A stretch of 64,000 bases of DNA, from positions 16,680,501 to 16,744,500 of the forward strand of contig OZ017799.1 of the NCBI GenBank assembly GCA_963969395.1. Reading direction: 5' to 3'. Position numbers and translations under genes: made by a program. Below the pieces are notes generated by a model. It made no database searches. It had not been told where the DNA came from and saw nothing but the letters and a program-made list of their open reading frames with translations. The stretch's first letter is position 1; every line of letters begins with the position of its first letter. Positions 47,781 to 58,819 of the stretch are shown one piece after another. The stretch is from Pseudoscleropodium purum (Eukaryota; Streptophyta; Bryopsida; Hypnales; Brachytheciaceae).

Positions 47781-49692
47781 TGAAATTAGTTCATGTCCAG
47801 ATGGGAGGATAAATAAATTTCTCAAAAATGAAGACTTTCTATCTAAATTCTTTTGAATAAATATTGTTTTTTATATTATATTCTTTAAAAAATTGTATCC
47901 AACTAGTGTTGACATGTCAAAATGTCTTGATTTATATATATTTTGATGTTTTCTTCTAATCTTCTTTTCAAATACAGTTTAACATTTATATACATTGTAA
48001 GAAATATTAAATCGACACTAATTGCAAGTAAGTTACTATTTCTATGTTCTTCCTACCATGCTAATTTAAGGAGTAAAGAATAAAGACCAACTTTAAATTC
48101 TCTTTTGAATATGTACAACAAGATTTAGAGGTTAATCCTTCTTTGAATTAACATCAAGCATATTTATTTGCATCAATGGCCTATAGAGGTTGTGAAATTT
48201 TCAATGATATATGTTGAGTTTATAGCAAATTAGGACTTCATTTATGATTGCAAAATAATTTGTATAAAATTGGCCATGTTTAGGGTTTCAATGGACCTTC
48301 TAAAGTCATTGTTGATGGATCATTTTTTGAGCATGGATAGCTAGTTTTTGAGGTGAAATTTAATTGTGACTATAGTTCAAAAAGTGATGGAGCTAGTTGA
48401 GCATGTGAAATTTAATTGCACTTTATGAATTATTAATTGAAATAAAGAGTTAGTATTTTTTACTTATATTAAACAAAGGTACCTTCTACTAGAACAAATT
48501 TGAGGGCTATAGAGGGTCATTTGGGGCTTGTTCTTGTCGTTGTTCTCTTGTAGTGAAGGAGTATGGTTGATTGTCAGAAAAAAAATTAACTCTTGAAATA
48601 TTTTTTTTTTAAATGAAAAAAATAGAAAATGATGTTCACCACGTCAGACTACACTGCTAGCAATGTTCACTACGTTCTTGGGGTTGGATAATCCGCAGTC
48701 TCCTTTTGGCTTCAAATTTCCTCTAATGAATGCCAAGTAACCTTAACTAGAAAAAAAGACCAACAAGTATTAGAGAAGAAGAAAAATTTCAAAGGCCATG
48801 TAATAGTATCTCAAATAGTGCTTGACTTTAAGGAAGATAGATCCAAACAATTATTTTTTGCTACTATATGTAGTGTCTATTATTAAATTGGTCGAACACT
48901 CATATTCTCTTATTGGCAAGTGAATGGGAGTTCTAGTACATCAAACAAGAAGACATTTGAATATTGTATGCAAAAGTTTATTTCTAGATAGATATTCCAA
49001 GACTGTTTCTTTGACATATATACATATTAATTTTGGAGATGTACATGGAGTGATGATGGCATATTTTAGGCAAGGTGCAATTTTGGTTGTGATTTTGTAA
49101 GACATTAGTTATGAACTAGTAAAAAGTCAACCATCTATATAACGACAATTCTAAATGTAGAATGAAATTGAAGTTTTACCTATACAACAACATTCAAAAG
49201 TAGAATGTACTTCTATTTTTAAAAATTTAGATTTTTTGAGTATGACTTGTATTTAATGTGCATTTTCTTCAATTTTTCTTCAAATATTCATGGTAATTTG
49301 AAATTTTCACCCAAAAATTGAAATTTCTTTGACAAGTATTAAATATGTGATTTCATTTCAGAAAATTAAAAGCTACAAAATTGACTACATAAATAGAGAA
49401 GAAATGGAGATTCCATAGTAAAAAATGAAATTTGAAAATCTACAACATGATTACATAATAGTATCTCAAAAGTATCCATTCATCATTCTATTGATTAAAT
49501 CAATTAGTGTGAATTGTTGAAGGAATAGTGTAAGTGGAGGAAGCAAATGAGAGTATTTGTGGTAGCTCCAATACATCACTTGCAACCCTCATTTTACTTG
49601 GACCTATAAGTGGAAAATGCTTCCTTCATTGTACTAGCACAATGCAAATTTGGATGGATCTAAATTTAACTAATAGTCAAGTCAACAAGATA

Positions 49693-49760
<68 letters not shown>

Positions 49761-50700
49761 GTATGTATGCCAATGATGGGTCACTTGCATCAATGGGATA
49801 GTTCACCATGTACATTGAATTGTTTAGAGAATAAGTAGAAAAAGTCTTCCAAATATATAAAATAGGAAGCACATTGAATTATTTGATAAGGAAATTGAAT
49901 ATTTATTGTCTTGTCACAATAACCTTAAACCTAAATAAACTCAAATTGATAAAAGTTACAACTTTTTATACAAAACCTTGATTTTTTTTTTGTACTTGAA
50001 AGTCAATTCCATAAAAATCTAATATTTTCAAAATTTCAATAGTAATCACAAACTAAGAAATTAGTGTTCATTCGTATGTGACTGGTCCTTGGCAATTTGG
50101 TGTGTATATGGTAGAAACATCTATTGTTGTCCATTTAGCTAGTGTTTGTAGAGAGACTCAAAATCTCAAAACATTATTAGTTTTGCTTCACAAATAGAGA
50201 TCATTAATATAAAAGATAAAAATAAAATATGTAGAGAGTTTATGTAATTTGTTTGAATTTTCCAAGTAAGCCTTGAAAGATACTTCAAAGTGTCCAATAG
50301 GTTCATGTTTGAAACGCCTTGAAAAAGACACCAACTATTCATTAAAAACTTGTATTTTACAACCATGAAGTGTCATTTTAAAAGTAGGAGCCATTCAAAG
50401 TGAAGAATTTGAGGCCATTTTGATGACACTGAAATGGACACTTGATTGCCAAAAATTAGGAGAATGGAGTCAAATAATGTAAAACAACCCATTGTAGTCA
50501 AGAATTGTGGTCAAAACAAGTCATTAGGAGTTTGCCCTCATGCCATTGAAGAATTTTTTCAGCAAGACTAATTGAAATTATTTTTTTTCAACAAAGAATG
50601 AATTTGTTACGGGTTTTGAAACATGTTCCCCATCCTGGCCCAAAAGAATCTCTAAACTACCCCCAAACCAACAAAAAGTGTACCCGTACACCCAAAGCTA
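47781..50700. other. Noncoding spacer
   Basis: AT-rich, no supported gene. Contains the AT microsatellite at 49694-49760. Confidence 0.5.
49694..49760. repeat. (AT)n microsatellite
   Basis: More than 25 consecutive AT units followed by GTATATATATGTATGTATG. The overlapping Tyr/Ile-repeat frame is an artefact. Confidence 0.95.
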
Positions 50701-50799
50701 TCACAATATTTTCTAATGGAGAAGCCTAAAAAAGTCACTTCCTACAGTGAAAAGCTGGAAACTTGTACAGTGGAACAGCCCATTGCGGTCATGCCCCAA

Positions 50800-51150
50800 A
50801 CCTATTCCGATATCAGACTTATCTTCGCGCTCCTCTGTCTTCACGGAGCCCTATTTCCTGGTATCAGAAAAGTTGCAGAAGTCGGAGCCCTTCTCTGTGG
50901 GCCTGCCTCTTGCTTGTGCGTTGTGAGTATAGACAGAGGTCTCTCTGTTTGGGGGCTTAGAAATTTCTTGGGGATGCTAGCCTGGTCTGTAGAGACAGAC
51001 TACAGCAGTTGCTGGTAGTTTTCAAAGGCCTGGACTTCGTTGTTTGGTCGCGAATTTGTCGTGAATAGGGCTCTAAACGAGATCGTTTCCGAAGTGTGCA
51101 CGTTGGTGAAGCGCGAGGGCGAAGTTCCAAGCTTACGTTGGTGTTTTCAG
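50800..51150. repeat. Upstream tandem duplication, unit 1
   Basis: From CCTATTCCGATATCAG to GTGAAGCGCGAGGGCGAAGTTCC. Matches 51426-51832 closely, but the two copies are open in different frames, so the match is not protein-driven. Higher G+C than its surroundings. Probably promoter or 5' untranslated sequence of the gene beginning at 52291. Confidence 0.75.
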
Positions 51151-51400
51151 TTAGTCCGTGTGTTCGTTTGTTTTGTTACTGTGAGATCTCTAGTCCCGGG
51201 TCGCGTTCTTGTACCGTCCGAAAGCACTCAGGGAGGTGCATGGGCTTTGTTTGGGAGCATTCCGACATACGGCGAGAAAGATCTTGAATTTCGAATTTTT
51301 TATGAATTGAGAAAATAGAAAATTGCTTTTTTTTCTATTTTGACTGTGGCAGCGACACAAGGCAAATTGCTACGCCGGCCCCCCCTTTAGCTCGAAGGGC
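51100..51400 (+). repeat. GC-richer relative of the E1 flank / repeat R start
   Basis: GGTGCATGGGCTTTGTTT, then ACATACGGCGAGAAAG, then a stretch resembling TATTTTGAC..TGGCA align in order with 733-780 plus 10680-10800 and with 63780-63990. Differences are mostly C-to-T and G-to-A toward the other copies, as if they decayed and this copy was spared. Confidence 0.5.
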
Positions 51401-51425
51401 GGTACTTGACTTCTGGCCCGTACAC

Positions 51426-51832
51426 GTATTCCGATATCAGCCTTGGAGCAGGTCAAGGCTAACACGCCCGAAGACGCCCACCAACATCGCCGTATCTTTT
51501 CTTCGCTCTCCTCTGTCTGCACGAAGCTCTATTTTCAGGTATCAGAGAAGTTGCGGAAGTCGGACCCCGTCTCCCTGGGCCTGCCTCTCGCTTGCGCTTG
51601 TGAGCATAAACAGAAGTCTCTGTTTTGGTGATTAGAAATTTCTTGGGCATGCTTGCTTGATCTACAGAGACAGACCACGCAACAGTTGCTGGCTGTTTTT
51701 GAAGGCCTCGACTTTGTTGTTTGGTCGCAATTTGTTGTCAGTAGGGCTCCAAACAAGATCGTTTCTGAAGTGTGCACGTTGGTGAAGCGCGAGGGCGAAG
51801 ATCCACGCTTGCGTTGCTATGTTTTCTGTGAT
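51426..51832. repeat. Upstream tandem duplication, unit 2
   Basis: Second unit, with an insertion of about 60 bp near 51445-51500 relative to unit 1. The two units start about 625 bp apart. Confidence 0.75.
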
Positions 51833-52290
51833 GCAGTGGAACTGAAATGTCCTCATTTTTTTGCAGACAGCCAGATATTTGTGCTGTGGGAGAACCAGCA
51901 AAGGAGGCCAGCGACGTCTTGATCCCCGTGTTGCTCTATTCAATGCGGTACCTTTCTAATGATGCAGATTTCTCCTTAATAGACAGACGTCGCTGAAGTT
52001 TAGTCACTTCCTCGTGTTTCATAGTATCGTGCTTTTCTCAAGAAAATTGGTCTTGCATCGATGGATAGACCCTCACATGATGTGCTGCTGGAAGCTTCAT
52101 TGCCCATGGATAGAACGTTTCAAAGTTGGCGGTAAACTCTCTCGTTGTTCATTTCCACTGAAAATGTATGTCGTGGAAGTTGTCTGTGTACAGACTCATG
52201 GAAAACAGCAGTGAGTAACTTTCTAATCAAGGCAGCAGGCAAGTAAACTAGCTTCTCGTTTCGAGGTGTCGCTCTTGCTGGACTGAAGAC

Positions 52291-55037
52291 ATGTCCGCTT
52301 TGAGTTGGCCCGCACTGGGCCACGTGACTGGAGGTAGTTCTGGAGAGACCCATTTGGATTTCAAGCCTGTGGACACTTCCAAGACCGAGGATGCTTTAAG
52401 AGCAGCAGAGACAGCTTGTCAATTAGCGATCCAACAGATCCCCCGAGAAGTGGAGCTGTCCCAAGAATTGCTTCGTTATCCTGAAGGTGAAGATGATGCG
52501 GTGCCAATCACTGAGAAAGACGTGGAGGAACTACAACCCGGGAAGTTTTTAGGCGACAACATTGTGGATTTCTATATCAGGTGAGTCCTCCTGTTGTTGG
52601 CACACAGCGTCCAGAGTCCCAAAGCAAACTCCAACTCTTCTTACTCTAGACACTATCAGTGAAATCTAGAGATGTAAATTGTCTCCTTGATCAATGTTCG
52701 ATTCCATCCAAGTATACTTGAGAAGTTGCCCATACACATTTAGATTACTGCTCCTGAGAACCTTCTATGGCAATCCCATCACTCGTTAGCGCACCCATTC
52801 CAGTAACACCACCCAGCACTGAAGCCACAATTGCAGAAGTCTCAAGCAGAGCTATTTTGTAAAATCATGATTTCCCTTGTCCCCACTGCACCTCCGTCTT
52901 GGAGACGAACTGACAGAATGTGGATTTGCCCACAGCTAACTCCCAAATATTCCATTGGAATGGGTGAGCTAACGAGTGATGGGATTCAGCACACATGGAC
53001 TAATTGCAATGCATGTTGTCAGACCAACTCAAGACACGAAATTCATCCACAATTTGTCCATGAATGTTTCAAACATCTACCCATGTTACACTTCTCTGTA
53101 CAAGTTATTTATTCACGGGTCTAGTTTTCAGTTAAGAACAATTGCTCCATTAGCGATGCCATACACCCAATACTCGATTCACTCAGAAATCATCTGCAGT
53201 AAATAATTGCATCATTCACTCAACATACCAGTGTTCCCACAGATCGTTCACACCCAGTGCGTAGACAAATTGGTCATACCTCACTTACACAACTTCGACT
53301 TGTCCAATCAATTCTCATCACAAAGCAACCTCAAGTATTGAAATTCAAATGAACCATGAATCAGTGAATGAAGATATTTCTTTCAGGTGGTTGTCACACG
53401 AATCTCCTTGTCGAGAGTTATCTGCTGTAGGGTACATCGATCATTTGATTCCTTGTTGGGTAATCACTTGGGGACTGGGCTGTTAGTATCAGTGCTTTTC
53501 CTTCATCTTGAAGCTCCACCTATGTTGTGCTTTGATTGCAGGTTTCTTGAAAGAAATCTGCCCCCTGAGCATAGAAAACGCTTTTATTTCTTCAACAACT
53601 TCTTCTTTAGGAAGCTTTTGCAAAGCAGTGCACCTACTCCCATTGATCCGTGTAAGGTGGACTATAAGCAACTGTGCAAGTGGACCGAGAAAGTGAACCT
53701 ATTTGAAAAAGACTATATTTTCATTCCTATCCTTGAGAGGTGCTATTCTTATCGATTTATTAGCTTCATCATGGCTGCAAATTGTGAGGGTTTTCAAAGA
53801 TTCCAATCCATTGCTTAATGAATTGGTGTTGTTAGTTTCTATTAAAGTACAATACTTTGTGTTGAGATTGAGCAATAGAACATTTGTTCATGTGTTGTAG
53901 CTCTAATGCTGTGGTGATCATTTTGGGATGGCAGATCACATTGGAGCCTCATTGTCATTTGCCACCTTAGTAGCCTTACTCATGCACTTGGTGAGTCTAT
54001 GTTTTATTGCATGTGTTTGGGAGTATAGTTGGTTGCGGATCCTTGGCCCAACTAACCTAGGTCAATTTCTCTCTAGGTGAAATGATGAGATTCCCTTGTA
54101 TGGTTCATTTGGATTCCATTGAAGGGCATCATGGGAGCTTTGAAGGCTTGATTCGGAGGTGAGTCTTTGAATAGCATCATGGATTGAAATCATATCCCTT
54201 TGTTTCAAACGATTGTTCTATCCATGATTGGTCAAAGTTCCATCTATATACCTATACCATAGGGTTTGACAATTTCTCAAGATTTGTAGGTTCGAAATAG
54301 GTGTCTACGTTTAAAGGTCATTTTGTGGACTAACTAACTTCCACAATTTTTGTGTGCATCTCTTGTCAATTGTTGCCTAGTACGATTATGGTAAAAAGTT
54401 TTGAAGGGTTGTTTTGGCAAGTAGTTTATTAGTTCACTCTAAGAATTAGTATTGGGTGAGTGGCAATGAACCTTTGTACTTGGCTTGTTTCCTATTTATT
54501 TTGTGAACATGGTGCTTATGTCTCTTGTGCAGTTATGTGTTGCAAGCATGGATGGAAAGATTTGAGCCATCAATTCACAAGGATCAATTATTAGCACTCT
54601 ATCAAATGAAATATGTTCAAGCTAAGGTATTGATTCTTGATTGTTTTTTTATAAAAACAAGTATTAAGCAAGAGTTGCATGAAAATGTTCTATAATGTAT
54701 GTTTTATGGAAGTTTTGAGTGTGCAAGTTTTCATTGTAGGTTCCACAACAAGTCAATTCCCATGATTGTGGTTTATATGTTTTGAACTATATTGAAGTGT
54801 TTCTCGGGAAGTCAACTTCACCCAACTTCAACTTTGCTTCAAGTGAAATGGGTGTCCGTTTTACTAGTCCACACTTTGTTGCGGAGGTTTTAGGCAAGCG
54901 GAAGCATATCCAAATGCTCATCCTTGAGCTTAGCCAAATATCTCAAGAGCGTACAAGAAAGTTGATAGGAGTGAAGAATCTTGTGCAAGAGCTTTTGCAA
55001 GCCTCCCAAAATCTTCGATCTTTCTTACATCATGAAG
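52291..55037 (+). CDS. ULP2-like SUMO protease domain (exons 1-6)
   Basis: Cysteine protease of family C48, which removes SUMO from proteins, usually in the nucleus. Exons by GT-AG sites with matching phase: 52291-52580, 53542-53739, 53935-53990, 54077-54158, 54533-54626, 54740-55037. The start is the first ATG after an in-frame TAG at 52249. Family signatures in order: FLGDNIVDFYIR; RFYFFNNFFFRKL; WTEKVNLFEKDYIFIPI; SHWSLIVI with catalytic His165; VHLDSIEG with Asp194; PQQVNSHDCGLYVL with Gln244 and Cys250. All catalytic residues are present and there is no internal stop. The 55038 donor (GTAATG) avoids an implausible tail and keeps phase with the exon at 56169. Most like the plant ULP2/SENP6-7 group by its spacing. 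Confidence 0.85.
52581..53541 (+). other. Intron 1 of the ULP-like gene
   Basis: 961-bp intron with donor GTGAGT and acceptor TTGATTGCAG. It splits the Arg codon that joins DFYIR to FLERN. Nothing else seen in it. Confidence 0.8.
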
Positions 55038-56168
55038 GTAATGCTTCATCTAATGTGAGAGAGCTTAGGTTTTGTATGATTGTATATTCATTTTGTTGTC
55101 TACATTCAATTACCAAGTACACATAAGATCCAAGTTCATAGAAATTGTTGTTGCATGCCTCTATCAAGCACTAGAATGAACTACATGGACTTGTTTTATT
55201 GTTATGGGTAACAGTAATTTATAACAGTCACAATTCGTGGATGTCCAAATTAGTATCAATATGTGGAAGTTGGATTAGATTGGAATTCATAGTCTTTCTC
55301 CTAGTAGAGACACTCATTTTGTTGGTGACACTCATTTTTGAGCCCTAGTATAAAGACAAATGAAAATACTTTTCCACCTTTTGAAGTTCTTTATTGTTCC
55401 ATTGTCAAAAGTTAATCCAAAATGACACAATCTAACCACACTTGTAATACATAAGTGTCCTTTCCATCCATGGTTGACATCTCAATTAACCTTACATGTC
55501 TCAATCATTTTTGTTTTTTTTGTACATTTTTTACTTATGTCTTTTATAGATAATATCATTTCCCCGAGTCTCATGAAATTGGCCATTAGGAAAGTTGTCA
55601 TTCCAAGATTCAAGTACTACATTGGATGAATGAGAATTTAGTTGGACTAGACAATCCATGCAAGCCTTTTGTTCATCATCCAAAATGTGGATGTGAAAGC
55701 ACTTCAAGATTCATTATAATTTTTGTTGTGGAAAGTATTTGTAATTCAATTACTTTTTTTCAAGGTACTAGTAGCATTAAAGAATGATGTAAAGAATTCT
55801 CAAGTTAATATTTTTATTCATTTTATTGTAGTCATCTTTGCTTCCGACCTTGAAGCCTAATTTCCCTTTTCAATCTAAATTTGGCCAATGTATCATTTTC
55901 TTGTGTTCAAAAAATCTTTTTTAAGAACTAATTTCTTGTATTTGGTATGGTTTATTGAAAAGGCAATGGGATTAGTAAATAAGAAATTTTGATAGCTTCA
56001 ACTAGGTTTCATTGAGAAGCATTAGCTTTGAGATATTTGACCTTTTGAAGGTAGCAGTTTCTTAACTTTCAATTTCTTTCCAAAATCATAGTGGAGTTTA
56101 AAACATTAGTATTTTGTCTGTGATGTGTTTAGTATGGTCTAATTTGTAGTAGTGGATTGGTTTTCTAG
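55038..56168 (+). other. Probable intron 6, joining protease and SANT-like exons
   Basis: 1.13 kb, donor GTAATG and acceptor TTTTCTAG. Phase 1 on both sides, so the protease frame continues into the next exon without a stop. If this is not an intron, the protease would end at 55126 with an unrelated 30-residue tail and the next gene would start within the 56169 exon. Confidence 0.6.
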
Positions 56169-57103
56169 GTTATTCAAAACCTTGTATCCAAGATGTGCAA
56201 CTTGTTGGCCTAGGTTTTTCCAATGGTGAAGATTGTGGGATCACCTATGCTTCAAATCTTGAAGATTCAATGGATGTTCAACACCACCAATCTACTTTGA
56301 AATCAAGGGAGAATATTGAGCCATTGAAGGGTCTTCAAATTGAACTTGGACTTATGGGGTATGGAAATAGAAGTGAAAGTCTATCACCCAAGGAGCAACA
56401 TGTTGAGCTTGAGATGCAAATAGTTGGGCCTATTGATTTCAAGGGTTCAATTTTTGAAGCCAAGCATGCATCAATTCATGAAGATTCAATCAATGTTCAA
56501 CATCAACGGTCAAGCAACATAGCAAGGTTGGATGATGAGCACTTGGATGGTCTTGAGCTTCAAAATCCTAAATACCAAAGTTTTTCACACAAGGATGAAG
56601 AAATTCCATGTATAGATTTGTCAAAAGATTCAAAGGGGAAATTGAAGAGAGGCAAGAATATGACACATGAGGAGACCTCCATGTTGCTTTCATGTAAGTT
56701 GGAAGGAGGGCACTTTTGCAAGGGTAGCGGTGGTGCTACAAATTGGAACCTCATCTCAGAAGAAATTGAGAAGAAACTTGGAAGTCAACCATCAGCAGAC
56801 CAATGTCGACTTCGATATGACACTTTGTTGAAGGCTTACAAGACATACAAAAAGCATTGCAATAAGATTGGTAAGACATTTTCTTCAATCACAGATGAAG
56901 AGCGACTTGACTTAAAAGTGGCAACAACCTTGTGCGAGGAATGGTATACATCTATTGGTGAGATTTGTGACAAAGCCAAGTCCCGCAAGCGTATGAAGAT
57001 CAATCGTGGTGTATGTAATGACTTGCATCTATTGAGTTCCCATGATTCACTTGGTCCCACTCCTTTGCCAATCTCAAATGGGAAGTCATTTGAAGATGGA
57101 TTT
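56169..57103 (+). CDS. Linker plus SANT/trihelix-like DNA-binding domain (exon 7)
   Basis: A single 935-bp exon, open from its acceptor to the donor GTAAGT. The first 165 codons are low-similarity linker with repeated motifs (EDSMDVQHHQS and EDSINVQHQRS; LKGLQIELGL). Residues about 505-600 of the joined protein form a Myb/SANT-like (trihelix-type) helix bundle: HEETSMLLSCKL, NWNLISEEIEKKLG, SADQCRLRYDTLLKAYKTYKKH, EEWYTSIGEICDKAKSRKR. Such domains bind DNA. A basic stretch follows. The first internal ATG (about 56270) would allow a separate gene, but the frame is open from the acceptor. A short extra exon near 57232-57288 may follow; its end is uncertain. Confidence 0.7.
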
Positions 57104-57405
57104 GTAAGTTTGGGCTCTCTTCATATTCATATTATGGCATTCTCTTGTTACGTTGGGTTAGCAGATGGTATATTGATTTCTTGTGGTACATTTTTTTTGT
57201 TGTATTCCAATGATTTATGTTGTCTTTTTAGGTGTCTTTTTCAAAGGATTTTGTTTGTAATTTAAAGATGGGCTCTATTGCAACCCTTGTGAATACAAGG
57301 TGTTCCTTGAAGTCGATTGTATATGGATGATAATGAGTAAGGTGATAGCATTCTCACAATTTATGTTTTCTTGCTTGCTCTGATTGGATCATGCATATCG
57401 TGCAG

Positions 57406-58819
57406 GTTGTGTTGGATAATGTGTGTGGAACAAGAGATGTTTCACTTTGCAACTTTTTTCCAATGGGAGTATTGAGTTCTTTGAATGAAGACTTGCAATC
57501 TACACTACTCAATTTGGTCCAAGAGTGCTCCTTGACGAATAAGTTTTACAATCTGGCAAATGGAAAATATTTTGATTTGCAAATAGTCTGTCGAAGGCTG
57601 GCAATTCTTCGAGATTGTGAATGGAGTGCAATTTTGAACTATGTAGGTTATGTTTCTTCGAATATTTAGAATATTATGTTTGTTTGATTCATTTTTTGGG
57701 TTACCAAATGATTTGAATGCTTGATTTTTATATATTGAAATAATTAGGAGACTTCAACATTTTAATTATTATGCAAGTGATTTCTTAGACTTTACTTCAT
57801 TACACTACCAATTTTGTACAAGAACTTAGGTTTAATACAAATCATTCTACTCTCATGTGGTGTGTATTATCTATATGTAGGTGCTCAAGCTTTGGGAGCT
57901 CAAACTTGCGAGTGTAAAAGACATGGATTTTGAAGAAGGAAAGGATCTTGTACATATACATCTTTGGAAGGACAAAGATTGGTTTTTAAACCTTTGGGTG
58001 TACAAAGAAATCTTTGAGGAAGTATTGGGCATGAATCCCCACTTGAAGACCTATTATGATAGTTTTCCCATTGAGGAGTCTTCACTTCAATATATTAAAG
58101 TGTTGAGCCTTGTACAGTGTGTTGAATTCAAGCATCTTGATTTGAAGGAATTTCCCAACTTGATGTTCTTGAAGATCTCTGAATGTCCACTTTTCAACTT
58201 GGTGACAGGTTGGGAAGTTGCAACAAGCCTTGAATCAATTAACATACATTGGTGCAATGCTTATCATGATTATCCGAATCTACAATATCTTTTGTCATTG
58301 AAGGAATTTGAAAGATTCGGATGCAACAAGTCAACGATTCCTTGGCAGTTCTCTGAATTTAGCCAATGTGCTAAACTTCAGAGATTGGAGATATGGAAGG
58401 ACAACAACCTGTCAAAAATAGCAGATTTCAGGAATCTCAAGGATATGAAGTTCCTAAAATACTTGGTACTTGCAAATTGTAACTTTTCCAACATTCCAGG
58501 CTTGAGTGGATTGCAAACTTTGGAGACACTTGGCCTCCAATGGTCCAATAACTTGACAAGGGTTCTAGATTTAGGTTGCTTGCAAAAGTTGACCGAATTG
58601 GATATGAGTTGGAGTGGTGTCGAAGATGTGGAAGGTGTAGGAGAATTGCATTCGTTGACTTCGGTAGACCTTAGTGGTTGCGAATCACTAAAACGGCTTC
58701 CATTCTTAGGTCACTTGAGAGCGCTGGTTTATTTGAATCTAAAGTGGACTAGTGTGAAGGAGATCCCAGGTAGGGATGACTTGATTAGTTTGAAGACCTT
58801 GCATTGGGAACTAAAATGA
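57406..58819 (+). CDS. Leucine-rich-repeat C-terminus (last two exons)
   Basis: Exons 57406-57642 and 57881-58819, both in phase 0 (acceptors TCGTGCAG and TATATGTAG, donor GTAGGT). The first encodes 79 residues of helical sequence ending WSAILNY. The second encodes about 312 residues, mostly leucine-rich repeats. Its last five or so are clear: LKYLVLANCNFSNIPGL, LETLGLQWSNNL, LTELDMSWSGVEDVEGV, LTSVDLSGCESLKRLPFL, LVYLNLKWTSVKEIPG. This repeat style is that of plant NLR resistance proteins, but no P-loop or NB-ARC segment is visible. Ends at TGA 58817-58819. Joined to the upstream exons the protein would be about 1,040-1,070 residues. Confidence 0.75.

Noticed and set aside
49666..49872. Frame with a Tyr/Ile repeat
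   Set aside because: Translation of the AT microsatellite.
50716..51018. 100-residue frame with Cys/Leu-rich sequence upstream of the ULP gene
   Set aside because: The tandem second unit is open in a different frame and shares DNA but not protein sequence.
52291..55037. Mutator- or CACTA-type transposon carrying a captured ULP1 domain
   Set aside because: Plant transposons do carry ULP1 domains, but here the gene is spliced and intact, with no transposase or terminal repeats seen around it.
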